From positions 9,012,481 to 9,076,480 of the forward strand of contig CM029372.1 in assembly GCA_017165825.1 (NCBI GenBank): DNA of 64,000 nucleotides. The letters run 5' to 3'. Shown here piece by piece: positions 50,601 through 62,560 of this stretch (positions within the stretch are counted from its first letter, which is position 1; every line of letters starts with the position of its first letter). The position numbers and the translations under genes are program-made. The notes beneath the pieces were generated by a model that worked only from the letters and a program-made list of their open reading frames with translations, had not been told where the DNA came from and ran no database searches. Source of the DNA: Hepsetus odoe. Taxonomy: Eukaryota; Chordata; Actinopteri; Characiformes; Hepsetidae.

Positions 50601-52377
50601 AAGATAAAAAAACACGCTAGAACTGTTCTGAAAGGTTATTAAATGATAGATAAAACACTAGCTCAATCGGCAGAACATGACACTCAAACTCGGGGTTGTT
50701 GGTTCAAGCCCCACATTGTATTTGCGGTGGCCTAGTGGTTAGGAACTAGGCCCCAAGATCGGATTTGAATCCCAGACCAGCAGGTTGCCCTGAAGTACCC
50801 TTGAGCAAGGTACCGTCCACATCACTGCTCCCTGGTTGCTGGATATGGCTGCGCCCTGCTGCACATTGCGTTTGGGTTAAATGTAGAGAATGCTCACTTT
50901 GTTGAGTGCTGCATGACAGTGACAAATAGTCACTTTCTAGAAAGGGTGCACAACCCTGAGGGCAAATGTCTGGCACACCCTTTTCAGTTCCCCACCGTAA
51001 ACACACCCACTACACATGGTAATTGACTGAAATCTAAAAATTTCTAAACTAAAAGTTTTAACAGACTTGTTAAAAATGTCTGAAAGCACGGCTACGAACA
51101 CTAGCATTTAAAATATGATTGCTTCTCATAGTAAGTTACTCCTAACATTTCAGTGCTGAGTCTAAACACTGAAGACTATTTTAAACCATGCCTAACAGAT
51201 AATTATCGCTGAGAAAATGTTGAGCTGAGTCTGCTTGCATCATCTAAATATTAGACCTTACAACAGCTCCAAAGACTTTTGTGAGTAACTTGAGTGGGTT
51301 CGAATATTCTGTGCAGCCAGCGTTAGTTTGTTCTTCCTCTGTCCTTCATGTACAGCACTGCGAAGAAGGCTTTGGACGGCATCTGAAGAAATCATACGTA
51401 AAGTTTTCCGAGCAATCCAGATCTATGTGTTCAAAATACAAACATTACACGAATACAAATGAACAAATACATCTTTTTAGCATTCCTGAACCTCTCGTTT
51501 AAGAGAGTATTTGTGGTAAACATCCAGTGCCTGCTTCAGCTAATCAGTCCTTCCTTATCTGAAATCAGGAGCTGTTGAAAGAATTTAACATAGCCATGCA
51601 ATGGCTGGAGTGCTCATAGATGATGATGAGGAAGGTACCAGAGCTCTTTTCCTATAAACCGTGCTCTTGTGAAAAACATTAACAACTTGAAAAAGACCCT
51701 TGCTGCTGAGAGAAATAGTTTGAAACAACAGATGCAATCATTTCTGTATTTACTACCCACACCATTGACACGTGAATTCACTCTGCTGGTAGCTCTGAGC
51801 AGTTGGCTGTCTCTTTTTCTATCCCTGCACTCAAATTCCAGCCTTTCTAAATCCATCCTTTTCACTCCACTCATTATCTCCCTCTCTGTGAACAGGGCGC
51901 CTAAGCCTCCTGCTAGTGGTTAGTTCTAAGATGCTGTAACATAGGAATGCCACAGGGAGCGCTACCAGATTCCAGCGTCCTTGCCCTGAGCTGGACCCCT
52001 GATTGTGACAGTGTGGTCATGCTGCTTGTGACCCTAACAAGCCAGACTACATGAGGTGCTGAAGAGGCACACCGTTATCTGATCCAGCAGCATCTGTGTG
52101 TGGCTCCTTAAGTGGTAAATCACCCAACCAGGCTCTGTTTCACCACAGAGGCCCCCACAGGCCAAATATTCACACTCTCATGACAAAGCAATTAAGTTCT
52201 GACTTTTCTTTTCATCTGACTTTTCAGCACTGAACACTGAAACATTCAACATTGAAAAAAAAAGGGTTGAACGCTTGAATTTGTGGCAAACGTAACTGAG
52301 CAACATTCTCACCTGTTTCCTCGTCCGCGTCTTCCCCGTTCGCAGCTTGATATAGCGTGCTATAAGCTCATTCCGTC
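41556..52377 (-). CDS. tead4: TEA-domain transcription factor TEAD4, last ten coding exons (5' end outside window)
   Basis: TEAD factors bind CATTCC-type sites through the N-terminal TEA domain and recruit YAP/TAZ through the C-terminal domain, as nuclear output of the Hippo pathway. Ten exons (52313-52377, 50290-50352, 48984-49118, 48753-48796, 48611-48669, 48388-48518, 48121-48294, 44596-44736, 44124-44276, 41556-41669) join in frame to about 359 residues. Visible are the third TEA helix region ([17 protein letters not shown]), the proline-rich linker, and the YAP-binding domain, including [14 protein letters not shown] with the cysteine that is auto-palmitoylated in the family. The end is [11 protein letters not shown]. 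Paralogue choice: [24 protein letters not shown] and [11 protein letters not shown] match TEAD4 better than TEAD1 or TEAD3. The first TEA exon lies right of 64000. Confidence 0.95.
44124..44276 (-). CDS. tead4: tead4 exon: YAP-binding domain
   Basis: 153 bp, [19 protein letters not shown] and [17 protein letters not shown]; donor gtaaat. Confidence 0.97.
44596..44736 (-). CDS. tead4: tead4 exon: YAP-binding domain with palmitoylated Cys
   Basis: 141 bp, [13 protein letters not shown] and [14 protein letters not shown]; donor gtaaga. Confidence 0.96.
45058..45220 (-). repeat. tRNA-derived SINE, family B, old copy
   Basis: Diverged tail cttaacagatgcctttatcc then aaaggaactt, and the order of the family body, in a tead4 intron. 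Confidence 0.5.
46380..46645. promoter_or_regulatory. candidate regulatory block in tead4 intron
   Basis: CpG-containing stretch without repeats, in AT-rich intron. Holds gttgtcatggcgac at about 46616-46629, close to the palindromic X-box bound by RFX factors (GTTGCCATGGCAAC). Inference from motif and composition only. Confidence 0.35.
46650..48110. other. tead4 intron, nothing recognised
   Basis: No exon or clear repeat seen; short open frames only. Confidence 0.5.
48121..48294 (-). CDS. tead4: tead4 exon: YAP-binding domain
   Basis: 174 bp, [38 protein letters not shown] and [10 protein letters not shown]; donor gtaaga. Confidence 0.96.
48388..48518 (-). CDS. tead4: tead4 exon: start of YAP-binding domain
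   Basis: 131 bp, contains [18 protein letters not shown] and [11 protein letters not shown]; donor gtgagt. Confidence 0.95.
48611..48669 (-). CDS. tead4: tead4 exon: linker with IKPFSQQNY
   Basis: 59 bp after ccttccag, reading (D)[19 protein letters not shown]; donor gtttgc is weak. Confidence 0.9.
48753..48796 (-). CDS. tead4: tead4 exon: short linker exon
   Basis: 44 bp after cttgtag, [14 protein letters not shown]; donor gtaagt. Its phase fits both neighbours. Confidence 0.88.
48984..49118 (-). CDS. tead4: tead4 exon: post-TEA linker
   Basis: 135 bp, [20 protein letters not shown] then [13 protein letters not shown]; donor gtgagt. Confidence 0.95.
50290..50352 (-). CDS. tead4: tead4 exon: DNA-recognition helix
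   Basis: 63 bp, [19 protein letters not shown]; phase 0 both ends; donor gtagtg is non-consensus at +4/+5. Confidence 0.95.
50723..50942 (+). repeat. tRNA-derived SINE, family A
   Basis: gcggtggcctagtggttagg head, ccttgagcaaggtaccgtcc body and a shortened gcatgacagtgacaaatagt tail. Confidence 0.85.
52313..52377 (-). CDS. tead4: tead4 exon: TEA domain, middle
   Basis: [20 protein letters not shown]; acceptor tttttctag, donor gtgaga. Requires a preceding exon ending in G (…MYG), not found in the window. Confidence 0.95.
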
Positions 52378-55300
52378 CTAGAAAAACAAGCACAATTCAG
52401 ATTTTCAACGTGTTAAAAAAAGCCACACCTAACATTCATCCTAGAATGTCTCTTTTCATTTCAATTAGCCGGTCGTCAATTTTCTGGATCAGTACTTATA
52501 TCTTTTTTTAAACACAAATTCCAGGAGGATCTGTTCACCTAATTCAGTAAACATTACTACTTAATAAAACTAAATTAGAAAACTCTTCCTTTTTAAATAC
52601 ACAAAAGTGTAAAATTACAGCACTGAGGTCCCAAAATCTAAAAAATAACTAGCTGATTGGCTATTATGTGTTTTTTAAAAAATCGCCCACTTTCTTCCAT
52701 ACACTCCCAACCCCACCCCAACAGAGGTGATGCGATACACTCCTACAGTGGGGTCATCTGAGGGCGATGCATTAGACACTGTAAATGAAGATGATGTTAG
52801 AAACAGATGGTTTGACTAAGGGGTGACGGTAGCTGTTGAGGAAATAGATATTTGAAGTTTAAATGTTTAAAGAAACAAACATACCTGAACATTCTTGATT
52901 TTATCAACTCTCGGTTTCTGTGTGTGTGTTTGCTTATACAGTCTTGTTTTCTTGACTTAAGTTAAAAAGGTATCACTACCTCTGTTTATATTAAAATGTG
53001 ATTAGAGCTTAGGCATCTGTTTTTTTGTGTGAGTGAGTGTGTGAGAGGGAAGGAGAGAAAGAAAGCGAGTGTTTGAGAGAAAGAAAGAGATGGACACACA
53101 CAACAGCGAGTTATGAAGCAGTGCAGGCTGGGGGAAGCTGCATGGCAGCTGGTGTGTGTGTCAATGTTTATAGAATATGCCTTTACTCCTGCCATAAATC
53201 TCTAGGCTTGTTCCTTCAGCTGAGCTCCTGTTACCAGCTGGGATGACTCCCGGCACTGGTCATATGGCTATGCTACCCCCACCCCCCCCCGAACCCCCTC
53301 GCTAACCCACGGCACCTTTTAAACCTGTCACACACCCTGACACGCCCTGTATGTCTGCTTTACAGGGAAAACAGAGCTGTGGCATGACCTTGACAAGCTA
53401 GTGGCTCTGACCTCAAAAGGCCTGAGCTTTCCACAGGAGATGGGGCTGCTTGTAAAGCAGGTCAGAAGTCTGGGCCCCTCTGCTCTCTTCATGCACTGGA
53501 TAAGCCTTAAAACCCTAGAAGATCTTGCACCAGATATTACCTTTTATCTCCACCCTCTTATATCCCACTAGGTCATCACACTGTGCTGATTTGTTAAGCA
53601 CTCTCAAGCAGACTTGCTGATGTGGTATCTGACATTAGACAAAGTTATTTCTATAAAAAAAAGAGCCACCCAGCTTGAAACAATGCTTTAACTCTGAATT
53701 TTGCTCAGACCTTTAATAAAAGTTCTTGTCATATGTGAATTGTGCACCCTTGGTCTAATGGCTGTTGAAAAATGTTTTGCTAAATCAGCTCTGAATTCAA
53801 CATACCGGGGAAAATATCTGTGCAAAAACTCTTACACAAGAACATGTTCCACGCTGCAACATTTAATTGTTTTCTCTGCAGAGAGTTTGTACTGCACAAG
53901 ACGTGTAATCTGACCAGTGTTTTTAAATGTTTGCACAGGAATACACCAGGAGAACATTTTGTATGGTGTTACCCTAACAGCTCAACACTGAGGCAGCTTT
54001 GTAAAGTGATTGGTGTTTAGTCTGCACAGTGATAACCACAAACTCTTAGTATTTACACACAATAGCTGTGTAGCTTTAGTGCAGAAACAAGGCAGCAAAT
54101 GCAACTTCCTCATCCTATCATTTGGGGTAAAACTGAATAAATTAAATATTGCCTTTTGTTTTATGTCTTTGGCCTTAGTAAAAGGAATTCCTACTAACTG
54201 GTGACCACACGGGGGAAGGAAAGAGGCAACAGACACAGGGCAAGGCAATCAGGGCAGAGATAAGAGGATCCCAGTGAGGCTTTGCCAGGCAATAAAAGTG
54301 GCTGGATTCAGTTTTGGGATACCAGACATGGCTTTTTCCGCTTTGGTTCCTTCTCTAAGACATGCTGTGAGGTCTCTGGTTCACACAGATGATGTTGCAT
54401 ATGTTTTCCATGAGCCAGCCTTTGATCTCCCATGATGAAGACAACATACCAGATTAAAAGGCGACTGTAAATCTCCCAGGCCATTCAAAAGCCCAGAGAA
54501 AGTTGTAGATCAAGGAAAGTAATAGCAGAATAAAGTAAGAAATGAAACAAGCCTGTCTGTTTGTGGTGCCTTACTTTTCATCTCACTGCTTTTCACGACT
54601 GTGTATAACATTTAATTCTTCTGCATTTGAGCAGCCCAGCTTGTTGTGGGGTTTATCAACTGCGTGTGCAGGGCTTATCACCCGTCACACTTGCTCTGCT
54701 CTGCTGTTACCTGAAGTGTATGAACAATACTACCTTAATCCGTCTGGATGTAGTTATTTGATGAAGGCAAAGCAGACCTTTCACTGTCCTGATTTAAAAC
54801 CACTGTAGACTTTTTAAACCAACACATTTCATTGTAATGCAAAAAGGAAGGCAATCACTTGCTGTCAATCACATGTTGGCAGCAGCAAAAAGCACCTCCC
54901 TAAGCTATTTGATAAAAATGCATGTACAGTGCAGTCTGTAAGTAAGTGCCCAGTGACAGTTTTTGTGGTGTTTCGGCTGCAGGGCAATAAATCAATTCAA
55001 ACAATAATTATACAGTTAAAGAGCAAAATGTTTGCTTGAGTTATTGCATCAAATAAACAGCAGCCAAGGCTCTGTTACAAAAATGTTCTCATTTTTGAGA
55101 AACAAAATTAATAGGGCAAATATTTAGGTTTCATATTTTGCAATCATTTCATTACTTTAAGGAATATTTTATACTGGGTGCATTTTCTGAACGTGTCTTT
55201 GTGCAGGTATAAAAACACACGTCTCAGGTTTTTCTTCATTTTTTCAAACTGCTAACATCTGTGACCTTTTTGTGTAACGGTGATGTTTTTGGCAAATATT

Positions 55301-56000
55301 TTCCTACTTTTCTTTACCCCTTAAAAAACAGGATGCACTAAATATAAAACAAAAATGTGAAGATATCTAATATAGATATAATCAACAGAATTCCCTTCAA
55401 AACTGCCAAATGTAAAAGTTTTCCACGAGATTATATATATGTAAATATATAACCTATATATATATATATATATATATAGGAAAACCTTTTCATTTGGCAG
55501 TTTTGGCAGACCTTTCATTAGCTCTCGTGTGCAAAAGGAAATGATAACACAACCAAGCAGCCCAAAAGATTCCTGAATCATGACAGTATAAAACTGTTTT
55601 ACAATGACTTTGCTCACAGTATGGTTCTCCTGTAAATACTATCCAACTAAAGCTGAACTTTAACCTCACTGTTTCAGTTCAATGTGACTGAAAACAGAGT
55701 CAAAACAAAGAGAATCTTCTCTCAAAATATTGTGCCGTGCTGGCAGTAACATATTGCAGTAATGTGATTACAGTACTAATCCTATTAAACTTCCAGAATA
55801 ATGATTAGTCATTTCTAATGGATCGGTCAATAGACTAAAACTGTATACTTTTTCAGATGTAAGACTCATGTCTGAACTTATTTCAAAGCCAGTAAGGATG
55901 GCTTTAATGAAAAAGGAACACACATGTGTTAATCTGTCTGTACACGCTTTCGCAGTGTTGCACCTCAATAAAAGAGAAAACCCTCTTCAGCACGAACACG
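52378..56000. other. tead4 5' intron, left part, nothing recognised
   Basis: Searched for the TEA-domain exon ending MYG; not present. AT-rich, with short TA and C runs. Confidence 0.55.
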
Positions 56001-56001
56001 G

Positions 56002-56252
56002 GAAGCGTGGCCTACTAGTTGGGGACTAGGCCACAGGATCTCGGATGGCTGCGGGTTTGAATCCTGGATCAGTAGTTGGCCCTGAGGTACCTTTGAGCAA
56101 GGTACCGTCCACTTCACTGCTCCCCGGGTGCTGGATATAGCTGCTCCCAGCTGCACATGTATGTGTATGGATTAAATGCAGAGAATGCATTTAGTTGTGT
56201 TTCAGTGTTCTGTGCTTCACAATGACAAATAGTCACTTTCACTTTTTTTAAC
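56002..56252 (+). repeat. tRNA-derived SINE, family A, diverged
   Basis: Head gcgtggcctactagttgggg, gggtttgaatcctgg B box, gcaaggtaccgtccacttca body, and a cttcacaatgacaaatagtc tail. Confidence 0.85.
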
Positions 56253-56669
56253 TCCCGGAAAGTGGAGGCAGATGGGAGGACAATGAAAAAAGAAAATGGA
56301 AATGAAACAGAAAAGCCATGAAGCAGAGGGTGGGAAATCAAAATAAAGACAGCAACGTTCAATAAATGAACCCCTTTACGTCTACTCCTTTGCATTCGGG
56401 CTTGAAGAGAAAAGTGTTTGTGTAGTAAATACAGGTGTAATACTTGAGTTTATTCATAGTTTTATCATTTTAAATCAGATGTGATCGGAAGGCTATACTT
56501 ACTATAATAAAGTAATTGCTAGGAACAAACTTTTTGACCATGAATCATTAAACTATGCAAGAATCAAACCTACAACTAAAGAGAATAATCCACTTATTTT
56601 CTCTATGAAGAGTGGAAGATGAAAGAGTGACACAGAGAAAGAGCAAATGTCAAAGCTGGTGAAGGTCAG

Positions 56670-56671
<2 letters not shown>

Positions 56672-56753
<82 letters not shown>
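56672..56753. repeat. (GT)41 microsatellite
   Basis: Uninterrupted GT run of about 82 bp. Confidence 0.97.
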
Positions 56754-56755
<2 letters not shown>

Positions 56756-56862
56756 ACTTGGGAAAAGCCAGGAAGCAGTCATTCATAGGGAGATTCTGAA
56801 GCGCTGTCTTGAGAGAGTGGACCACCACAGCTACCTAAAACCTGCATACATTCGCACTCCCA

Positions 56863-56871
56863 CACACACAA

Positions 56872-56936
<65 letters not shown>
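56863..56936. repeat. (CA)n microsatellite
   Basis: CA run with two early interruptions; reverse complement of the GT run 110 bp to the left. Confidence 0.97.
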
Positions 56937-56937
<1 letters not shown>

Positions 56938-57003
56938 GTGTCATCTAAAGGCACAGCAGCCTCACAGCACCCTGTCCCTCTTAAATCTGTTTGACCCCTC
57001 CAG

Positions 57004-57008
<5 letters not shown>

Positions 57009-57073
<65 letters not shown>
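57009..57073. repeat. (CT)n microsatellite
   Basis: Pyrimidine-only run with small interruptions. Confidence 0.97.
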
Positions 57074-57103
57074 ATTAAGGCCTCCCCCCCTCTCCTCCCC
57101 TGC

Positions 57104-57120
57104 ACATTCCTTACATTCCT
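57104..57120 (-). promoter_or_regulatory. tandem TEAD-type motif (two CATTCC, 3-bp gap)
   Basis: CATTCC at 57105-57110 and 57114-57119, each preceded by A and spaced as in the double sites bound by TEAD pairs. It lies inside the tead4 gene's own 5' intron. Binding is inference. Confidence 0.45.
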
Positions 57121-57367
57121 AAGCTCTGACTTCTCCACACTGAGTTCTGCATCTGTTCAGCACAGAAGGAGGGGTAAGACACACACACACACACAGACAC
57201 ACAAATGTTCCAACAAGACAGACACACACTCCATAAACTGACCCAAGTGGTCTGTGGTCTCAGAGAAATTGTACTAAATCACTGCGATGTGCAGCAGCGC
57301 CTACTTCCGTGCTTTTGTTCTTTCAGTGTCCGTACAAATGTGTGTATGTGTGTGTGTGTGTGTGGTG

Positions 57368-57368
<1 letters not shown>

Positions 57369-57418
<50 letters not shown>

Positions 57419-57440
57419 ATGAAAGAAAGAAAAGAACAAA
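57369..57440. repeat. (GA)n microsatellite
   Basis: GA run followed by GAAA-type units. Confidence 0.97.
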
Positions 57441-57594
57441 CAAACAAAAACAAACAAAGGGAAGGAAAGCGCAGCAAAAGGAGCTCCATCGGCTGCGCAT
57501 ACACCCTCCTCTGGGATGAGAGGCGCATTAGGGTTTCAGGAATCTAGAGTCTGAGCGAGACTTCCTCTGACACAACACAACACTACACACAGCA

Positions 57595-57637
57595 GTGTGT
57601 GTGTGTGTGTGTGTGCGCGTGTGTGCGTGTGTGTCCG
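57595..57637. repeat. (GT)n imperfect microsatellite
   Basis: GT run with GC interruptions. Confidence 0.93.
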
Positions 57638-57639
57638 TG

Positions 57640-59910
57640 TCCAGAAAAAACTCTGTCCAGATTTATTGTGGCTTCCCTCTTTTGTTGGTCTGGAATATGG
57701 CAGCAGCATCTTTCGCCCATAGTAACATGTGCAAAAAAAAAAAAAGAAAAGTGACCTGGCTTCTCTGAGAATGATAGTGTTCAATGTGTAATATGCCTGA
57801 ATGAACAATATCGGTGCGTCAACAGGATCCATTCATTAAGCCTTGCAGTTATTGTTGGCAATCGAAATAAAAAAGTAACTGGAATTCTCACTTGCAGCTC
57901 ACTGAAAACTAGTGGTGAGACTCTGTAGAAAGAGCACAATCTATTTGCATTCTTCAATCTATATCAGATTTGTGCCTCTGAGTAGAAAAGTAAATCATTA
58001 ATCATGATGGCTTACGCCCTGCTTCTTATGCTTTTGCTTTTTTTTTTATATAAAACCTATTAAATACATGATATACATATAAATAAAATATAGAACATCT
58101 AACAAAACAACAGTAGCAAATCTAAACCGCTGATTCTCAACTGTTTGTAGCTCCCAGGCCACACAACCACCCTCAAAAGATTCCAAGCTTTATTTAATAT
58201 TTAATCATTTATCCGACGCAATACAAATATATATCACCGACTCAGAAAACTGATGGATATATGGATAGAAAGAAGGATGGGTGGATGGCTGGACAGTCGG
58301 ATGGATGGAACGGAATGGACGAGTGAATAAATGTATCACAATAAGCTAACCATATATATTTCTGCGATATATAAACAATCACTTTTATCCATGAAGAATG
58401 AGTTTGATGTTTGACCAGGGAAACATGTTGCTCTGTATTTCATTAATGTATGTTTAACGAGACTGATGAGTTCAAAAGTTGCATATTATCTTATGTTACA
58501 TTATATTATAATTTTGTGCACACTAACATTTTTCATATTAAAAAGGATGTTTGCTGACACATCTACATATTGTCACATTTTGCACAGCCAACTGCTGAAG
58601 ATCCCCCAGGTGGAGAACGTTTGCCTTGCTAAACATAAGTAAGTGTATAAGAAGGTGAGTAAGTGTATGTGAGAAAAATGGCAATATATATATATCCTTT
58701 TCTGCAATGTTATCCAGTTCAACAATGGCCTTGCAATTAATGACCGTTTACATTTATTACAGACTTTAACCCTCTAAGCCGTCTCATTCACACTTGCCAG
58801 TATCTCTATAGGAAACACAGGTCAACTTATTAATATTCATACTGCTCATCATTTTTAACCATTCCTTTTTGAACCTAATATCCACTGTATCATCCATCCA
58901 TCATCACTGTACTCATATAAATCCAAATCGTGGCCTTTCATCGCAATAAAAAAACGAGAAACTATGTGACAGTGTCCAGAGCTGACAACAGGTGTGTTTT
59001 CTCAAGAACACAGAGACAGAGAGACAAAGTTTATAAGGAGATAATGGAGGTCAAAAGGCAGAACAGAAGCTGTTTGTGCACAGTCCTGCTGTACAGCGAG
59101 CACCCCCCCCCCACACACACACACTTCTTGTTACTTTTGAGCCACTTTAAAGGGTTTTCTAAAAAGAAATCAGCTCAGTTTCACATACACTGGTCCAGCA
59201 GAGCTGCACACTTACAGACAGAGGAAAACAGACCGGCTGAGAGCAGCAGATTGTAGGGATGCACTTCCATGGAATTTATAGGTTCAAGTTCGTATCTTTT
59301 GATACAGAAACAGATTGCGAAAGTGAAAATGGAAACTTCCTGGGTCAGAAAACAGAATGATAAATTCTGTTTATTTCTATGAGCTTAAAAATAATGCAAA
59401 CTGAGAAAAATTAACGCCACTAGCTGGTTTTCATTAACGTTCTGCCCAAATAAATGCATCATCAAATATGAGTTTGAATCAATAAATATCAACATCTGAT
59501 GCCATTTGCAATTTTTTTCAAGTAAATATCTGCCAGTACCAATGTATCTCGATATGGCGTGCGTCCCTCGCAGACAGACAGTTTAACAGCCAAATAGCCA
59601 GATAAAAAAACAGGCAGCCAGATAGACAGACAAACAGAACCAGACTTCTGAGATGGGCTTGAATTCTCTTATGTTCTTTCTTGAGGACACTCTGAAATAA
59701 CATGTACAGCCAAAGGTCAGGAGGAAGGCTAAGGTTACTAAAGAGCCATCGGGCTGCACCAGGAAGCCAAGGAGCTCTGCTGTCTGCTAGAATGGGTGTG
59801 GCCCAGTTGCACCTCACCAGAAAGTTAATGTATGTGTGAACAGTGTAGTTTTGCTGAATAATATAAAAAAAGAACATTTTACATAATAAAGATTGCATAA
59901 TTCTTGAACT

Positions 59911-59947
<37 letters not shown>

Positions 59948-60400
59948 CGTCTCATTAGAAATCATCCTCTCTCGCAAATGAATCTCACACTCAGCTGACA
60001 GATTTAGAGTCCAGGTGAGATTTTGGGGCAGTTTTTCCATCTCCCTCTTTCTCTTTCTTTTTCTCTTTTTTCCCCCACTGTTTCTCTCTCTCTCTCTTTC
60101 TCTATCTCTTTCTGTCTGGTCAGAAAACTAATTAAAGCCAAAGCAAATATGAAACAGCTAAGCTAAATATCTGTGCTTTGGCAAATCATGGGGGGATGTG
60201 TTCTGCATGTCACCCGGCTTGACGATTTTAATGTTCTTTCATTTGTATCTGAAAGAAGCTTAATTAAGTAATTTGGTGAGACTGCCTTTATCTTTTAAAA
60301 CCTGTTTCAAAACCCTGTCCCTGTCACCATATGTCTACTCGACACTTTATTATTTTTATCCTTGGAACAAGTTTCTGACAGGTGAAGAGGTCCATTATTT
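57640..60400. other. tead4 5' intron, middle part, nothing recognised
   Basis: Includes a GA run at 59911-59944. No exon seen. Confidence 0.5.
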
Positions 60401-60419
60401 ACTTATCTTGCTGCTGGAT

Positions 60420-60720
60420 GATTGGAAGCCGTTAAGCCATGGTAAATGTGTTTCCTCTCAGCAGTTGGGTGTGTAATTTTACGGGCCGGGCGAGAGCGAG
60501 TTGAGGGTGAAAGCATTACAGCGCAGCAGCCATGTAAGCCAAGAAATGTTTTCATTGGCAAAGCCTGTCGAATTTTAGCCCACCGCACCAAGAGCGAGAC
60601 AATCTCCGTGACGCTGCCGTGCTTAACAAGATAATAACTCAAATGGGAGATGAATATAATGGCCAGTGGGTATGCGAGGAATTGTGGGAAAAAATGCCAC
60701 AAATGTTTGAGGAAAAAGAC
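60420..60720. promoter_or_regulatory. candidate conserved non-coding block
   Basis: Repeat-free, CpG-containing stretch in AT-rich intron, with no open frame that resembles a known protein. A call from composition only. Confidence 0.25.
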
Positions 60721-61371
60721 GTGAAGTCCATCTTCCTCTCACACACACACACACACACACACACAAAACAGTCTCCACCGCTGGACTAGCGGAGGAATGT
60801 GGTCAGATTTGCATGGATTTTTACTGTTGATATGGCTAGATTGCATCCGCCTCTCCAGCAGAGTCGAGAGTGCACAGGGTGGGAAGAATGACCATGCTTT
60901 AATGAAACAGTCTGCATTACACAATGCAGATAGTCATCTGTGTCATTACTTTAAATTCTTTCGGTACAGCAAATAGCTGCAAAGAGTGCTGTTTCGTTTG
61001 GAATCCCAAAACAGAGCTGAGCTTAACTGACACAATTCAGTATCCAAACAGGCATCTCCATTCTGTGATATTATCAATTTTACATTTATGTTCATTAATG
61101 GAGTGCCTGACTTGAGCTGTTCTTTTGATTAAAATTCAATAAAGTTCTGAATAAAGTCAGAATATTGTGCACAAGCATTTCAGCCTTAACAGTTTTATGT
61201 GTTAATCGGTAAAATACATGTGGAAAAAACAAGTCAAAGAAATACTTCGATGAAAACAAACCTTCAATGCAATATTTTTTCTCAGCCCAAACATGAAATC
61301 AACTCCAAATCAACTTCTGACCTGCTCCACTGTCCAGATGGGTTAGAGGTGGAGGTAGAAAAGTAAAATCA

Positions 61372-61402
<31 letters not shown>

Positions 61403-62344
61403 GGGTTATCTGAGTTGGTTCCCCATGTTGGGCAGTATTTCTGATGGGTAGAAATGTGTTGCAGACTTATAAACATGCTGTTCAAGAACTAATCATATAA
61501 TGCTGTTGTATAATGCAATAGAAATGTCTATGAGGCGATAAAGTAAAATTAGTTCATCCATCCATCCATTATCTGGTCGCTTAACCTAACCAGGATTTTA
61601 CATTTTATTTGTTATATGTGTTAGCAGTCCAGGTATATAAAGTATATTCCACTTTAATGCAGAATAAAACACTCAATGAGGCTTTATCATTTTAGTCCAA
61701 TGATATTAGTACTGAGTTAAAAAAGCATATATAACTTCTGAAGTTCTTGCTCTGTTAGCCTGCTTGAATAAGAGTTATTTGCTGGGCTTGTTTTCAGTTC
61801 TCTTAGCAACGAAGAGCTCAATAGATCCAGTTCAGTAAAACCAGAAACATTAAACTTCTGTGAAATATAAATATCCAAACCGATGTGTGAAACCAGTATC
61901 ACTATAACAATATGGACCAAATCAACACTGCTTCAATGCCCTATTCTTTGCTGTGATTTGCTGTGTCACCTGGACAGAAGATCACCAAGCCAGGCTGAAG
62001 CATTTGTCATTTTGCGGAATGCTGCAAGTGAGCGCTGGTGATTTTTTTTGTAGTGATCTGTGCTGGAGGCTAAAGCAGAACAGGCAAGTGTGCAGAGATG
62101 TGGTTACAGAGCTCTATTCTTATATCAGTGTTAAACTGACAGTAAGGTGCGAATTAACATAAAGGCCTTAAAATTGCAGCTACTGCTTCTTCAGCCTTTT
62201 TTATACATAACAATGTCAGAAATCAGATAAGCGCTAATTACTCATTACTAAAGATAACACTGATGACATTTGGGCAAGAAGGGGGATGTGTACTCTAATT
62301 TTTGGCCAAAGTACGGATTAAACATAACCGAACCCCTCTTGGTG

Positions 62345-62345
62345 T

Positions 62346-62382
<37 letters not shown>

Positions 62383-62525
62383 TCGTTCTCTCTCTGTTTC
62401 TCTCTCTCTTTTTCTTTTCTCATAAATCAGGTCACGTATGCAAGTTTGAAGTAGTAGGAGAGACAGCAGCTGTAGGTGACCTTAAAGTCACACACACACA
62501 AACACACACACACTCTCATACGCGT

Positions 62526-62558
<33 letters not shown>

Positions 62559-62560
62559 GG
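62345..62560. repeat. (CT)n and (AC)n microsatellites
   Basis: CT runs at 62347-62410 and AC runs at 62490-62557. Confidence 0.95.

Noticed and set aside
53037..53246. 70-codon open frame rich in Glu/Arg/Lys
   Set aside because: Arises from GA/GT-rich low-complexity DNA; no conserved features.
56676..56948. Open frames of alternating Cys-Val or Thr-His
   Set aside because: Translation of GT/CA microsatellites.
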